A stretch of DNA of 64,000 nucleotides from Alphaproteobacteria bacterium (GTDB lineage: Bacteria > Pseudomonadota > Alphaproteobacteria > Caulobacterales > Caulobacteraceae). The first letter of the stretch is position 1, and every line of letters begins with the position of its first letter. Of this stretch, positions 54,696 to 63,336 are shown piece after piece. The notes beneath the pieces were generated by a model. That model was not told where the DNA came from. It was given only the letters and a program-made list of their open reading frames with translations, and did not search any database. The stretch lies in NCBI GenBank assembly GCA_018821435.1, contig JAHJME010000019.1:124001-188000 (forward strand), written 5' to 3'. Both the position numbers and the translations under genes were made by a program.

Positions 54696-56348
54696 ATGCA
54701 AAAGCTTTTCCTGAGCGCGGCCCTTTCGGCCCTCCTCACCGGCGCGGCCGTCGCCGCCACGCCGGTGATCGACGTCCCCCGGGTGATGGCCGACATCAAG
54801 GTGCTGTCCTCCGACGAATACGAGGGCCGCGGCCCGGCGACGGAGGGCGAGCGCAAGACCGTCGCCTACCTGATCCAGCAGATGACGGCCGCGGGTCTGC
54901 AGCCGGCGGGCGACAAGCAGACCGATGGCAGCCGCGCCTGGACCCAGGATGTGCCGCTGGTCCGCTCGGCGACCAAGGGGCCTGTCAACGTCAGCGTGAA
55001 GCTGGGCGGTGAGACCAAGACCTGGAAGCAGGGCGAGGACATCGCCATCCGCGCCACCATGATCGGCGACCATCTGACGGTGAAGGACGCGCCGGTGGTG
55101 TTCGTCGGCTACGGCGTGAAGGCGCCCGAGCGGAACTGGGACGACTTCAAGGGCGTCGACCTGAAGGGCAAGGTGGCCCTGGTGCTGGTCAACGACCCCG
55201 ACTTCGAAACGGGTGAAGGCGACTTCGGCGGCAAGGCCATGACCTACTACGGCCGCTGGACCTACAAGTTCGAGGAGGCCGCGCGCCAGGGCGCCATCGG
55301 CTTCCTGGTGATCCACGAGACGGCGCCCGCCTCGTACGGCTGGGCCACGGTCAAGAACTCCAACACCAACGAGATCTTCGACGTCATCCGCAAGGATCCG
55401 AGGACCGACCACGCGCCGCTGGAGGCCTGGGTCCAGAAGGACAGCGCCATCGCGATGCTGAAGGCCGCCGGCCTCGACTTCGACGCGCTGAAGAAGGCGG
55501 CCCAGACGCGGGCGTTCAAGCCGGTCGAGTTGAAGGGTGTGAGCTTCTCCACCGACTACGCGGTCGATGCTCAGAAGGTGGTGTCCAAGAACGTGGTCGG
55601 CGCGATCATCGGCTCGAAGCACCCCGACGAACGCGTCTTCTACACCGCCCACTGGGACCACCTGGGCGTGGGCCTGCCCGACGCCAAGGGTGACAAGATC
55701 TACAACGGCGCCCTCGACAACGCCTCCGGCACGGCGATGCTGGTCGAGCTGGGCCGCGCCTTCGCCAAGGGTCCGAAGCCGGACCGCACGGTGGTCTTCA
55801 TGTCGGTGACCGCCGAGGAGAAGGGCCTGCTGGGATCGGAATACTACGCCTCTTCGCCGCTCTATCCGCTGGCCACCACCGTGGGCGTGATCAACATGGA
55901 CGGCGTGGGCCCGGGCGGCCTGGCGCGCGACTTCACCACCTCCGGCAACGCGCCGCTGACCCTGCAGGACGAGCTGATCACCGTCGGCAAGGCGCACGAC
56001 CGCACCTACAGCCCCGACCCCCGGCCCGAGGCGGGCAGCTTCTTCCGCTCGGACCACTTCCCCTTCGCCAAGGTCGGCGTGCCGGCCATCAGCTTCGGCG
56101 GCGGCCAGGACCTGGTCGAGGGCGGCAAGGCGGCGGGCCAGGCGCGGCGCGCGGCCTACACCGCTAACCAGTACCACCAGCCCGCCGACGAGTTCGATCC
56201 GACCTGGGACCCCAAGGGCTTCGAAGCCGACGGGACGCTGCTGTTCGAGCTGGGCCAGCGCCTGGCCAACAGCCGCATCTGGCCGGAGTGGAAAGTCGGC
56301 GCCGAGTTCAAGGCCGAGCGCGACAAGACCAAGGCTGAGCGGAAGTAA
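54696..56348 (+). CDS. Exported M28-family metallopeptidase
   Basis: 550 residues from ATG 54696 (TTG at 54693 is weaker). Signal peptide MQKLFLSAALSALLTGAAVA. A protease-associated (PA) domain (about 130-260, VVFVGYGVKAPERNWDDFKG) precedes the zinc domain: YTAHWDHLG (His), NGALDNASGTA (bridging Asp), TAEEKGLLGSEYY (catalytic Glu), NMDGVG and QYHQPADEFD (His). These are the di-zinc ligands of M28 aminopeptidases. It stands alone between tetR and a convergent gst gene, and probably cleaves peptides in the periplasm. Confidence 0.93.
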   Translation: MQKLFLSAALSALLTGAAVAATPVIDVPRVMADIKVLSSDEYEGRGPATEGERKTVAYLIQQMTAAGLQPAGDKQTDGSRAWTQDVPLVRSATKGPVNVSVKLGGETKTWKQGEDIAIRATMIGDHLTVKDAPVVFVGYGVKAPERNWDDFKGVDLKGKVALVLVNDPDFETGEGDFGGKAMTYYGRWTYKFEEAARQGAIGFLVIHETAPASYGWATVKNSNTNEIFDVIRKDPRTDHAPLEAWVQKDSAIAMLKAAGLDFDALKKAAQTRAFKPVELKGVSFSTDYAVDAQKVVSKNVVGAIIGSKHPDERVFYTAHWDHLGVGLPDAKGDKIYNGALDNASGTAMLVELGRAFAKGPKPDRTVVFMSVTAEEKGLLGSEYYASSPLYPLATTVGVINMDGVGPGGLARDFTTSGNAPLTLQDELITVGKAHDRTYSPDPRPEAGSFFRSDHFPFAKVGVPAISFGGGQDLVEGGKAAGQARRAAYTANQYHQPADEFDPTWDPKGFEADGTLLFELGQRLANSRIWPEWKVGAEFKAERDKTKAERK

Positions 56349-56354
56349 GCGCCG

Positions 56355-57086
56355 TCAGTCCTTGCGGTGGAAGGCGTGGAAGTTGTCGCCGAAGCCGTTC
56401 GTCCAGCGTTCGGGCGGGATGCGAACGTGGTCGGCGCGGTACATCCACTCGTCCAGCTTCTCGGTGTAGACGCGGCCGACGGCGGGCCGCGCCTTAATCT
56501 GCTGGAACCAGCGCTCCAGGTTGATGAACGACTCGCGCGGCCGATCGAACTGGGCGTTCCAGGTCAGGTTGATCCAGGGCCAGCAGGCCATGTCGGCGAT
56601 CGTGTAGTCCTCGCCGATGATGAACTCGCGATCGCGCAGTTGCCGGTCCAGGACGTACATCAGCCGCTCGGCCTCCAGCCGGAAGCGTTGCGCGGCGTAG
56701 GGGTCGATCGGCTCCGGGGCGTAGCGGGTGAAGTGGTGCGCCTGGCCGTGGTACGGCCCCAGGCTGGCGATCTGCCACGCCAGCCACTGCAGCGTCGCGT
56801 AGCGCTTGTGCGTATCGGTCGACAGGTAGCGGCCGGTCTTGTCGGCGAGATACTGCAGGCAGGCCGCCGACTCCCACACCGTGACGGGCGTATCGCCCCC
56901 ACCGATCGGATCGTCGTCGACCAGCACCGGCACCCGGCCGTTCGGGTTCAGCGCCCGGAAGTCCTCGGTCAGCAGATCGCCCTTGCCGATGTCGTAGTTG
57001 ATCACCCGGTAGGGCAGCCCGACCTCCTCCAGCATGATCGCGACCTTGCGGGCGTTGGGGCCGGTGGTGAAGTGCAGGTCGATCAC
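56355..57086 (-). CDS. Glutathione S-transferase (YfcG/Nu-like)
   Basis: 243 residues. Thioredoxin-like domain: FTTGPNARKVAIMLEEVGLPY with the TGPN loop of Nu-class enzymes, then LNPNGRVPVLVDDD (cis-Pro) and WESAACLQYLAD. The all-helical domain has PYHGQAHHFTRYAPE and YTIADMACWPWI. Nu-class proteins often act as disulfide reductases rather than transferases. It is tail to tail with the M28 gene, 6 bases apart. Confidence 0.9.
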   Translation of the reverse strand: MIDLHFTTGPNARKVAIMLEEVGLPYRVINYDIGKGDLLTEDFRALNPNGRVPVLVDDDPIGGGDTPVTVWESAACLQYLADKTGRYLSTDTHKRYATLQWLAWQIASLGPYHGQAHHFTRYAPEPIDPYAAQRFRLEAERLMYVLDRQLRDREFIIGEDYTIADMACWPWINLTWNAQFDRPRESFINLERWFQQIKARPAVGRVYTEKLDEWMYRADHVRIPPERWTNGFGDNFHAFHRKD

Positions 57087-57190
57087 GGGCGTTGTCCTGA
57101 GCCTTCTAAGCTTTCGGCATACCGCGCCATCTCACCCACGGTCACGCAACACCTCGCGCCATTCGGCGGCCGGACCCCGCGCGGAACGTC

Positions 57191-57219
57191 TTGAGAACAC
57201 CGATTTCACCGGCTACCAC
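57191..57219 (+). promoter_or_regulatory. Weak candidate promoter for the DUF72-SDR pair
   Basis: TTGAGA (57191-57196), 17 bases, TACCAC (57214-57219), about 25 bases before the DUF72 ATG. The -10 is a poor match. Confidence 0.3.
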
Positions 57220-57243
57220 TAGCGTCCTGACGAGGAGGCCCCG

Positions 57244-58065
57244 ATGACTCAATCCGGCAAGATCCGCTGCGGCATCGGCGGCTGGACGTTCGAGCCCTGG
57301 CGCGGCGTGTTCTATCCGCCCGGCCTCAGCCAAAAGAAGGAGCTGGAGTACGCCAGCCGCCACCTGACCGCGATCGAGATCAACGGCACCTACTATTCTA
57401 GCTTCAAGCCCGACACCTGGGCCAAGTGGCGGGAGTCCACGCCGGACGGTTTCAAGTTCGCGGTAAAGGCGTCGCGGTTCTGCGTGAACCGCAAGAAGCT
57501 GACCGACGCCGCGCCCTCCATCGAGATGTTCATGGGCCAGGGGATGGACGAGCTGGGCGACCGGCTGGGGCCGATCCTGTGGCAGTTCATGGCCACCAAG
57601 AAGTTCGACTACGACGACTTCGCCAGCTTCTTCGACCTGCTGCCGGCCAAGCTGAACGGCGCCAAGCTCAACCACGTGATCGAGGTTCGCAACGGCACCT
57701 TCGCCGACCCGAAGTTCATCGGCCTGTGCCGCGACCGGGGCCTGACCATCTGCGCGTCAGAGAGCGACAAGTACCCGCTGATTCCGGATGTGACCGGAGA
57801 CCTGGTCTATCTGCGGCTGATCTCGGCCGACGACCAGATCGAGACCGGCTATGCGCCCAAGGACCTCGACCTGTGGGCCCAGCGGTTCAAGGCCTACGCC
57901 GCCGGCGACATTCCCGGCGCCTTCACCCCGGTCGATCGCACCGGCCCGCCCGATGCGCCGCGCGACGTCTATGCCTTCGTGATCCACGAGGGAAAGGTCC
58001 GCGCCCCGGCGGCGGCCATGGAATTCATCAAGCGGGTCGATCCGGATTTCAAGATTCCCGATTGA
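57244..58065 (+). CDS. DUF72 (YecE-type) family protein
   Basis: 273 residues, TIM-barrel family DUF72: IRCGIGGWTFEPWRGVFYP at the start, YASRHLTAIEINGTYYSS, FKFAVKASRF, LWQFMATKKFDYDDF, VIEVRNGTF and VYLRLISADD. The biochemical function of DUF72 is not established. GAGGAGG precedes the ATG. The SDR gene begins 55 bases downstream on the same strand, perhaps in the same transcript. Confidence 0.9.
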   Translation: MTQSGKIRCGIGGWTFEPWRGVFYPPGLSQKKELEYASRHLTAIEINGTYYSSFKPDTWAKWRESTPDGFKFAVKASRFCVNRKKLTDAAPSIEMFMGQGMDELGDRLGPILWQFMATKKFDYDDFASFFDLLPAKLNGAKLNHVIEVRNGTFADPKFIGLCRDRGLTICASESDKYPLIPDVTGDLVYLRLISADDQIETGYAPKDLDLWAQRFKAYAAGDIPGAFTPVDRTGPPDAPRDVYAFVIHEGKVRAPAAAMEFIKRVDPDFKIPD

Positions 58066-58120
58066 CCGACCCGGCGTCAGGACGGCCGACTTCCCTCAAA
58101 CAGAACCCAGGGAGGCTCCG

Positions 58121-59038
58121 ATGACCGAGATCACGCCCGACGACCTGATGTACCGACCCGGCCTGATGAAGGGTCAGCGCATCCTGATCACCGGCGGCGG
58201 CACCGGCCTGGGCAAGGTGATGGCCGAGGCGTGCGTCATGCTGGGCGCGGAGGTCTACATCTGGGGCCGGCGCGGAAGCGTGATCGAGGCGGCCGCCAAG
58301 GAGATCAACGACGCGCACGGCGCACTCTCGGGCGGCACGTGCGTCGGCCAGGCCTGCGACATCCGCGTGCCCGAGGCGATCCACGACGCCATGGATACGA
58401 TCTGGGCAGGCGGCGCCCTCACCGGCCTGGTCAACAACGCAGCGGGCAACTTCATCAGCCGCACCGAGGACCTGTCGCCCAAGGGCTTTGACGCCATCGC
58501 CAACATCGTGTTCCGGGGCTCGTTCTTCGTGACCCTCGACGCCGGCAAGCGCTGGCTGGCCGAGGGCAAGCACGCCTCGGTCGTGTCGATCCTGACCACC
58601 TGGGTCTGGCATGGCGGGCCCTTCACGGTGCCGTCGGCCATGTCGAAGGCGGGCCTGAACGTGATGACCCAGTCGCTGGCGGTGGAGTGGGGCAATCGCG
58701 GCGTCCGCTTCAACGCCATCGCGCCCGGCCCCTTCCCCACCGAGGGCATGAGCGCGCGCCTGAACCCCGGCGGCGGCGGCATGCAGGGGGTGGCGGAGCC
58801 GACCATCCCGCTGAACCGCAACGGCGAGATGCGCGAACTGGCCAACCTGGCCGTCTATCTGCTGGACCCAGGCTCGGCCTATGTGAACGGCCAGACCATC
58901 GCCATCGACGGAGGCTCGCACCTGAAGGGCGGCGGCGGCTTCGCCCGGCTCTCGGAATGGGGCGACGCGGAATGGGAGCAGGCCCGCAACGCCATCAAGG
59001 CAACGAACGAGAAGGACCGCGCGCAACGCACGGTCTGA
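58121..59038 (+). CDS. Short-chain dehydrogenase resembling 2,4-dienoyl-CoA reductase
   Basis: 305 residues, Rossmann fold: ILITGGGTGLG (21-31), NNAAG (105-109). The catalytic zone is SAMSK (S172, K176) instead of YxxxK. That SAxxKAG pattern is the signature of 2,4-dienoyl-CoA reductases, which reduce unsaturated acyl-CoA intermediates of beta-oxidation. The upstream Tyr of the mammalian enzyme appears to be Trp or Val here (TTWVW). A long C-terminal extension ends AIKATNEKDRAQRTV. A bidirectional terminator follows. Confidence 0.85.
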   Translation: MTEITPDDLMYRPGLMKGQRILITGGGTGLGKVMAEACVMLGAEVYIWGRRGSVIEAAAKEINDAHGALSGGTCVGQACDIRVPEAIHDAMDTIWAGGALTGLVNNAAGNFISRTEDLSPKGFDAIANIVFRGSFFVTLDAGKRWLAEGKHASVVSILTTWVWHGGPFTVPSAMSKAGLNVMTQSLAVEWGNRGVRFNAIAPGPFPTEGMSARLNPGGGGMQGVAEPTIPLNRNGEMRELANLAVYLLDPGSAYVNGQTIAIDGGSHLKGGGGFARLSEWGDAEWEQARNAIKATNEKDRAQRTV

Positions 59039-59050
59039 TCCGCGCAAGAA

Positions 59051-59078
59051 AAAGACGCCCCGGTGGCGGGGCGTCTTT
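59051..59078. terminator. Bidirectional rho-independent terminator
   Basis: Perfect 12-bp stem AAAGACGCCCCG/CGGGGCGTCTTT with a GTGG loop. The A-rich and T-rich ends serve both strands, between the SDR gene and the convergent small secreted protein. Confidence 0.9.
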
Positions 59079-59107
59079 GGGTGTTCCTGTCCGGGTGGAC
59101 GGGTGGC

Positions 59108-59416
59108 TTACGCGCCGCCGGGGAACCGCATGGGGATCTTCACGTCGCCCGACTTGTCGCCCATCGGCATCGCCTGGGCCACGCACAGGGCGGCCTTGTC
59201 GAAGCCCTTGCCGGGCGCGCTGTCGGACAGGACGTTGCAGCCTTCCAGCTTGCCGCCGTTGGCTGTGCACTGAAGCATCACCGTCGCGGCGTCGCGCGTG
59301 TTGGCGTTTTTACTCAGGCACTTGGTCATGCTTTCCTGGAACGACGCAGCACTCGACACGCCGACCAGAGCAAAGCTCAGCACAATACCACCGAAAAGAG
59401 AGACAGCTTTCTGCAT
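59108..59416 (-). CDS. Small secreted cysteine-containing protein
   Basis: 102 residues from ATG 59416, with AGGAGGT four bases upstream. Signal peptide (VSLFGGIVLSFALVGVSSAA), then a short mature region with four cysteines (SMTKCLSKN, MLQCTANGG, LEGCNVL, AALCVAQA), which could form two disulfides. No family is recognised. An upstream in-frame extension to 59512 is unlikely because the signal peptide would be internal. The gene ends at a bidirectional terminator. Confidence 0.75.
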   Translation of the reverse strand: MQKAVSLFGGIVLSFALVGVSSAASFQESMTKCLSKNANTRDAATVMLQCTANGGKLEGCNVLSDSAPGKGFDKAALCVAQAMPMGDKSGDVKIPMRFPGGA

Positions 59417-59479
59417 CCCCACCTCCTGTTGAGAAACGATGGTTGAACAGATATCGTCGGGCTGTGAATGAACCCTAAA

Positions 59480-59499
59480 TTTCCCATCAGAATGGGAAA
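59480..59499. promoter_or_regulatory. Perfect inverted repeat TTTCCCAT-CAGA-ATGGGAAA
   Basis: 8-bp arms separated by four bases, 64 bases upstream of the small secreted protein gene and about 20 bases upstream of the candidate RNA. Probably an operator; the binding protein is unknown. Confidence 0.45.
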
Positions 59500-59514
59500 A
59501 GTGAGAATTCATTA

Positions 59515-59610
59515 GCGGGTCCTGCCCATAATCCCCGTGGGTTCAGGGCGGGACCATCCGCTTCCTGATCGAAGGGCCGGCGCGGGGGACCATCCCCGCG
59601 CCGGCCCTTT
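59515..59610 (+). ncRNA. Candidate structured small RNA
   Basis: A 10-bp stem (GGTCCTGCCC 59518-59527 with GGGCGGGACC 59546-59555, one G-U) is followed by a 16-bp terminator-like hairpin ending in TTT. It lies between two divergent genes, so the hairpin cannot end either protein-coding message. That suggests a separate short transcript on the + strand. A promoter is not certain; I do not recognise an Rfam family. Confidence 0.4.
59572..59609. terminator. 16-bp GC-rich terminator-like hairpin
   Basis: AAGGGCCGGCGCGGGG and CCCCGCGCCGGCCCTT are exact complements around a GACCAT loop. T-tract is only three bases (ttt, then ccg). It lies between the divergent small secreted protein gene and tetR. 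Confidence 0.6.
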
Positions 59611-59614
59611 CCGT

Positions 59615-59653
59615 TTGCGTAAAGCTCGACCCCCTTTAATATGACACCCGTCA
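59615..59653 (+). promoter_or_regulatory. Promoter with overlapping TGAC-N4-GTCA operator for the TetR operon
   Basis: TTGCGT (59615-59620), 16 bases, TAATAT (59637-59642). The palindrome TGACACCCGTCA (59642-59653) starts at the end of the -10 and covers the likely transcription start, a good site for TetR autorepression. Confidence 0.5.
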
Positions 59654-59677
59654 CGTTTGGGGCTGTTGGGGTTTTTG

Positions 59678-60301
59678 ATGTCTGAGGTCGCTTATCTTCC
59701 CGTGGGCAAGCGGGAGCAGACCAAGGTCCAGAACCGCCTGGCGATCCTGGACGCGGCCCGCGAAGTGTTCGGCGAGCTGGGCTACGAGGGCGCCACCGTC
59801 CGCGACATCATCCGCCGCACCGGCCTCGCGGCCGGCACCTTCTATAACTACTACCGCTCCAAGGAAGAGGTGTTCGCCGCCCTTGCCGACGACGGCGCGC
59901 GCCGCTTCGCGCCGATCCTCAAGGGCCTGCGCGGCGCCGGCGGGCCGCTGGACAGCTTCGTCCGCGACGCCATCCGCGCCTATTTCGAGTTCATGGCCGA
60001 CGAGCACATCTCCTGGGCCGCGCGCCGACCCGCCGGCGAGATGCAGCCCCACGTCCACGGCGAGACGCCCGAAATGGCCGCCGTGTTCGCCGAGGTGAAG
60101 GACGCCATCGAGAGCGCCATCAACGAGGGCCGGGGCCCCGTCTCCGACACCGAATACATGGCCGCCGCCTGCATCGGCATCGCCCGCGAGGTCGGCGACA
60201 AGATGCTGATGCGCCGGCCGATCGACACGGCCCGAGCCGCCGACTTCGCCTCCGAGATGATCCTGAGCGGCTTGAAGGGCCTGCCCGGGGCCGCGCACTG
60301 A
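59678..60301 (+). CDS. TetR-family regulator of the hydrolase-oxidoreductase operon
   Basis: 207 residues from ATG 59678. HTH: RLAILDAAREVFGELGYEGATVRDIIRRTGLAAGTFYNYYRSKEEVF in standard TetR order. The C-terminal domain (FVRDAIRAYFEFMADEHISW) is of the TetR type used by lipid-responsive regulators. A TGAC-N4-GTCA palindrome overlaps its presumed promoter. Its TGA overlaps the next ATG by one base, so it heads a three-gene operon with an alpha/beta hydrolase and a quinone oxidoreductase. Confidence 0.9.
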   Translation: MSEVAYLPVGKREQTKVQNRLAILDAAREVFGELGYEGATVRDIIRRTGLAAGTFYNYYRSKEEVFAALADDGARRFAPILKGLRGAGGPLDSFVRDAIRAYFEFMADEHISWAARRPAGEMQPHVHGETPEMAAVFAEVKDAIESAINEGRGPVSDTEYMAAACIGIAREVGDKMLMRRPIDTARAADFASEMILSGLKGLPGAAH

Positions 60302-61341
60302 TGGCGTCTGCGGCCGCGCAGCGCCTCATCGCGCGGACGATCCTCTCCCTGCCCTCGCCGATCCTGCGGCTGATGGCCGGCGGCGGGGTCGTCTACAAGG
60401 GCGGCCGCACCCTCGACCCGCGCCTCCAGTTCCTCGCCGCCCAGGCCCGCAAGGGGCCGGCTGTCGAGAGCCAGACGCCCGAAGACGCTCGTCGCGCCGA
60501 GGCGACCGGGATCGTCGCGCTCACGGGCGACCCAGAGCCCGGCGTGCGCTGGGAGCCGATCAGCGTCCCCGGTGGCGAGGGCGACGTACCCGCGCGCCTC
60601 TACCGCCCCGAAGCCCAGGACCCCGCCGCGCCGCTGATGGTCTGGGCGCACATGGGCGGCGGCGTGATCGGCGGTCTGGAGACCAGCCACTGCGTCTGCA
60701 CCCTGCTGGCGCGGATCACCTGTGCACCGGTGCTGTCGGTGGATTATCGCCTGGCGCCCGAGCACCGCTTCCCGGCCGGGCTGGACGACGTGCTGGCGGC
60801 CTACCGCTGGGCGCGCGACCAGGCCGCCGGTTACGGCGCGACCGGCGTCGCCATCGGCGGCGATTCCATGGGCGGCAATTTCGCGGCCATCGTCTGCCAG
60901 GAGCTGAAGCGGGCAGGCGAGCCCCAGCCGGCGCTGCAGCTGCTGGTCTATCCCTGCACGGACGCGGCCTCGGAAGCGCCGTCGATGACCACCTACGCCG
61001 ACGCCTTCCCGCTCACCAGCGGCATGATGGCCTGGTTCATGGGCCACTACCTGAGCCCCGGCGAAAACCCCGCCGGCGTGCGGCTGTCGCCGCTGCGGGA
61101 GACGGACCTGACCGGCCTGGCGCCCGCCGTCATCGCCACAGCCGGCTTCGACCCCCTGGTGGACCAGGGCGAGGCTTATGCGCGGGCGTTGAACGCGGCT
61201 GGCGTTACGGTGCGGTACCGTTGCTACGACAGCCTCTCCCACGCCTTCGCGGCCTTCACCGGCGCGATTCCTCAGGCCGACGTCGCCTGCCGGGAGATCG
61301 CCGGCCTGGTGCGGGGGCTCTACGAGGAGCGCGCGGCCTGA
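60301..61341 (+). CDS. Alpha/beta hydrolase of the hormone-sensitive-lipase group
   Basis: 346 residues. Fold markers: LMVWAHMGGGVIGG (oxyanion loop, with Met between His and GGG), SVDYRLAPEHRFPAGLDD, nucleophile in GGDSMGGNFA, YPCTDAA, GFDPLVDQGEAYA (acid) and DSLSHAFA (His). This is HSL-family esterase architecture. It probably hydrolyses small acyl esters. It is coupled to the tetR gene (TGATG) and to the following oxidoreductase (TGATG). Confidence 0.9.
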   Translation: MASAAAQRLIARTILSLPSPILRLMAGGGVVYKGGRTLDPRLQFLAAQARKGPAVESQTPEDARRAEATGIVALTGDPEPGVRWEPISVPGGEGDVPARLYRPEAQDPAAPLMVWAHMGGGVIGGLETSHCVCTLLARITCAPVLSVDYRLAPEHRFPAGLDDVLAAYRWARDQAAGYGATGVAIGGDSMGGNFAAIVCQELKRAGEPQPALQLLVYPCTDAASEAPSMTTYADAFPLTSGMMAWFMGHYLSPGENPAGVRLSPLRETDLTGLAPAVIATAGFDPLVDQGEAYARALNAAGVTVRYRCYDSLSHAFAAFTGAIPQADVACREIAGLVRGLYEERAA

Positions 61342-62321
61342 TGAGAGCTTTGGTGGTCGAGGACCTGCTGCCGGACTACGCCGGCTGCGTGGTGAAGGAG
61401 ATCCCGACGCCGGAGCCCGGCCCGGGCGAGGTGCGGATCAAGGTCCGCGCCGCGGCGGTCAACTTCCCCGACCTGATGCAGACCCGGGGCGAACACCAGC
61501 ACAAGCCGACCGTGCCGTTCGTGGGCGGTCTGGAATTGGCCGGCGAGGTCGACAAGCTGGGCGAGGGCGTCACCGGCTTCGCCGTGGGCGACGCGGTGGT
61601 CTCGGGCGGCCGGGGCGGCTTCGCGGAATACGCCATCCTGCCGGCCTCGACCCTGCGCCCCAAGCCCGAGCGCCTGAGCTTCGGCGAGGCGGCGGGCTAT
61701 CCCGTGGCCTATCTCACCGCCTACGTCGCCCTGAAGCGCGCGGCGGACGCCCAACCGGGCGAGTGGGTTCTCGTGCACGGCGCGGCCGGCGGCGTGGGCC
61801 TGGCCGCCGTGGACTACGCCAAGGTCATGGGCTGCAAGGTGATCGCCGCCTCGGCTTCCGACGAAAAGCTGGCGGTGATCGCCAAGGAATACGATGTCGA
61901 TGCGACGGTGAACGTCACCCGGGGCTTCCGCGAGCGGGTGAAGGAGATCACTGGCGGCAAGGGCGCGGACGTCATCTACGACCCCGTGGGCGGCGACATC
62001 TTCGACGAGTCGATCCGCTGCATCGCCTTCGGCGGCCGCATCCTCTCCATTGGCTTCACCTCGGGCCGCCTGCCGGTGCTGCCGGTGAACATCGCGCTCA
62101 TCAAGGGTTTCTCAGTCCACGGCGTGCGCGCCGGCGAGTACGGCCGCCAGTTCCCGCAGAAAGGCGCTGAGAATAACGAGGCGATCTGGAAACTGGCCGA
62201 GGACGGCCTGGTGAAACCCCGGGTCGATGCGGAGTACCCCCTGGACGGCTGGCGCGAGGCGTTCGAAACGCTCGCCCAGCGCAAGGTGGTGGGCAAGACA
62301 ATCATCCGGCCGGATCTGTAG
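61341..62321 (+). CDS. NADPH:quinone oxidoreductase, MDR superfamily
   Basis: 326 residues, zinc-free medium-chain fold. VRAAAVNFPDLMQTRGEHQ at the substrate side, HGAAGGVGLAAVDYAKVMGCKVIA (NADPH-binding GxGxxG-type), FGGRILSIGFTSG. Third gene of the TetR operon; ATG overlaps the hydrolase TGA. It may act on the product of the hydrolase; the substrate is not known. Confidence 0.9.
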   Translation: MRALVVEDLLPDYAGCVVKEIPTPEPGPGEVRIKVRAAAVNFPDLMQTRGEHQHKPTVPFVGGLELAGEVDKLGEGVTGFAVGDAVVSGGRGGFAEYAILPASTLRPKPERLSFGEAAGYPVAYLTAYVALKRAADAQPGEWVLVHGAAGGVGLAAVDYAKVMGCKVIAASASDEKLAVIAKEYDVDATVNVTRGFRERVKEITGGKGADVIYDPVGGDIFDESIRCIAFGGRILSIGFTSGRLPVLPVNIALIKGFSVHGVRAGEYGRQFPQKGAENNEAIWKLAEDGLVKPRVDAEYPLDGWREAFETLAQRKVVGKTIIRPDL

Positions 62322-62329
62322 GACCAACC

Positions 62330-63079
62330 ATGACCATCGGAAGCGAAGAAGAGCTCGAGAAACTCAAGGCCGCGGGCCGCTTGGTCGCGCGGACGCTGAA
62401 GATCATGGGCGAGGCGCTGGAGCCCGGGATCACCACCCGCGAGCTGGACCAGATCGGCCGCCGGGTCCTGGAGACCGAGGGCGCGCGCTCGGCCCCGGAG
62501 CTGACCTACGACTTTCCGGGCGCCACCTGCATCTCGGTCGGCCCCGACGTGGCCCACGGCATTCCTGGCGATCGCCAGGTAAAGGCCGGCGACCTGATCA
62601 ACATCGACGTCTCGGCCGAGCTGGACGGGTTCTTCGGCGACACCGGGGCCAGTTTCGCGGTGCCGCCGGTCAGCAAGCGCGTCGAGCGCCTGTGCCGCGA
62701 CGGCCGCCGTGCGCTGTGGACCGGCATCCGCGCCGTGAAGCCGGGCGCCTCGCTGGGCGAACCCGGCCGGCAGATCGAAGCCTTCGCGCGACGGAACGGC
62801 TACAGCCTGGTCCAGAACCTCGCCAGCCACGGGGTCGGAGCCTCGCTGCATGAGGATCCCACCGAGATCCCCACCTGGCACGAACCGCGCGAGCGCCGCC
62901 GGATCACCGAGGGCCTGGTCTTCACCCTGGAGCCGTTCCTGTCCCTGGGCGCCGACTGGGTCGAGGAGACCGGCGACGGCTGGACCCTGCGCCCGCCGGG
63001 CGGCGAGCCCACCGTGCAGTACGAACACACCCTGGTGGCCACCCGGAACGGGCCGATCGTGATGACTTTGGCGGACTAA
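62330..63079 (+). CDS. map: Type I methionine aminopeptidase
   Basis: 249 residues. Removes N-terminal Met from nascent proteins. Di-metal ligands can be located: Asp in [15 protein letters not shown] (two Asp), His in SHGVG, Glu in TLEPFLS, and Glu in QYEHTLV. The N-terminal helix ([18 protein letters not shown]) is typical. It begins eight bases after the oxidoreductase stop, and the rpmH promoter follows. Confidence 0.93.
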   Translation: MTIGSEEELEKLKAAGRLVARTLKIMGEALEPGITTRELDQIGRRVLETEGARSAPELTYDFPGATCISVGPDVAHGIPGDRQVKAGDLINIDVSAELDGFFGDTGASFAVPPVSKRVERLCRDGRRALWTGIRAVKPGASLGEPGRQIEAFARRNGYSLVQNLASHGVGASLHEDPTEIPTWHEPRERRRITEGLVFTLEPFLSLGADWVEETGDGWTLRPPGGEPTVQYEHTLVATRNGPIVMTLAD

Positions 63080-63093
63080 CCCGCGGCGCGCGG

Positions 63094-63122
63094 TTGACAG
63101 CCCCCCACCCCTCCACTATCAA
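63094..63122 (+). promoter_or_regulatory. Sigma-70 promoter of rpmH-rnpA-yidC
   Basis: TTGACA (63094-63099), exactly 17 bases, TATCAA (63117-63122). This is a near-consensus promoter 35 bases before the rpmH start. Confidence 0.85.
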
Positions 63123-63156
63123 CCGCCGCTCGATTTTCGACCCCGGAGCTTTCCTC

Positions 63157-63291
63157 GTGAAGCGCACTTTCCAACCGTCCCGCCTCGTGCGTGCGCGCCG
63201 TCACGGCTTCCGCCTTCGCATGTCCACGAAGAATGGTCAGAAGATCCTGGCGCGCCGCCGCGCCAAGGGCCGCAAGCGTCTGAGCGCCTAA
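63157..63291 (+). CDS. rpmH: 50S ribosomal protein L34
   Basis: 44 residues from GTG 63157 with GGAG eight bases upstream. The product starts [18 protein letters not shown] after the initiator and ends [13 protein letters not shown], the full L34 sequence pattern. It is the first gene of the rpmH-rnpA-yidC cluster, often located near the chromosome origin in other bacteria. Confidence 0.98.
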   Translation: MKRTFQPSRLVRARRHGFRLRMSTKNGQKILARRRAKGRKRLSA

Positions 63292-63336
63292 GCTCAGGCT
63301 TTTGCCCCAGGCTGTCCGCATGACGGACGCCGCCCA

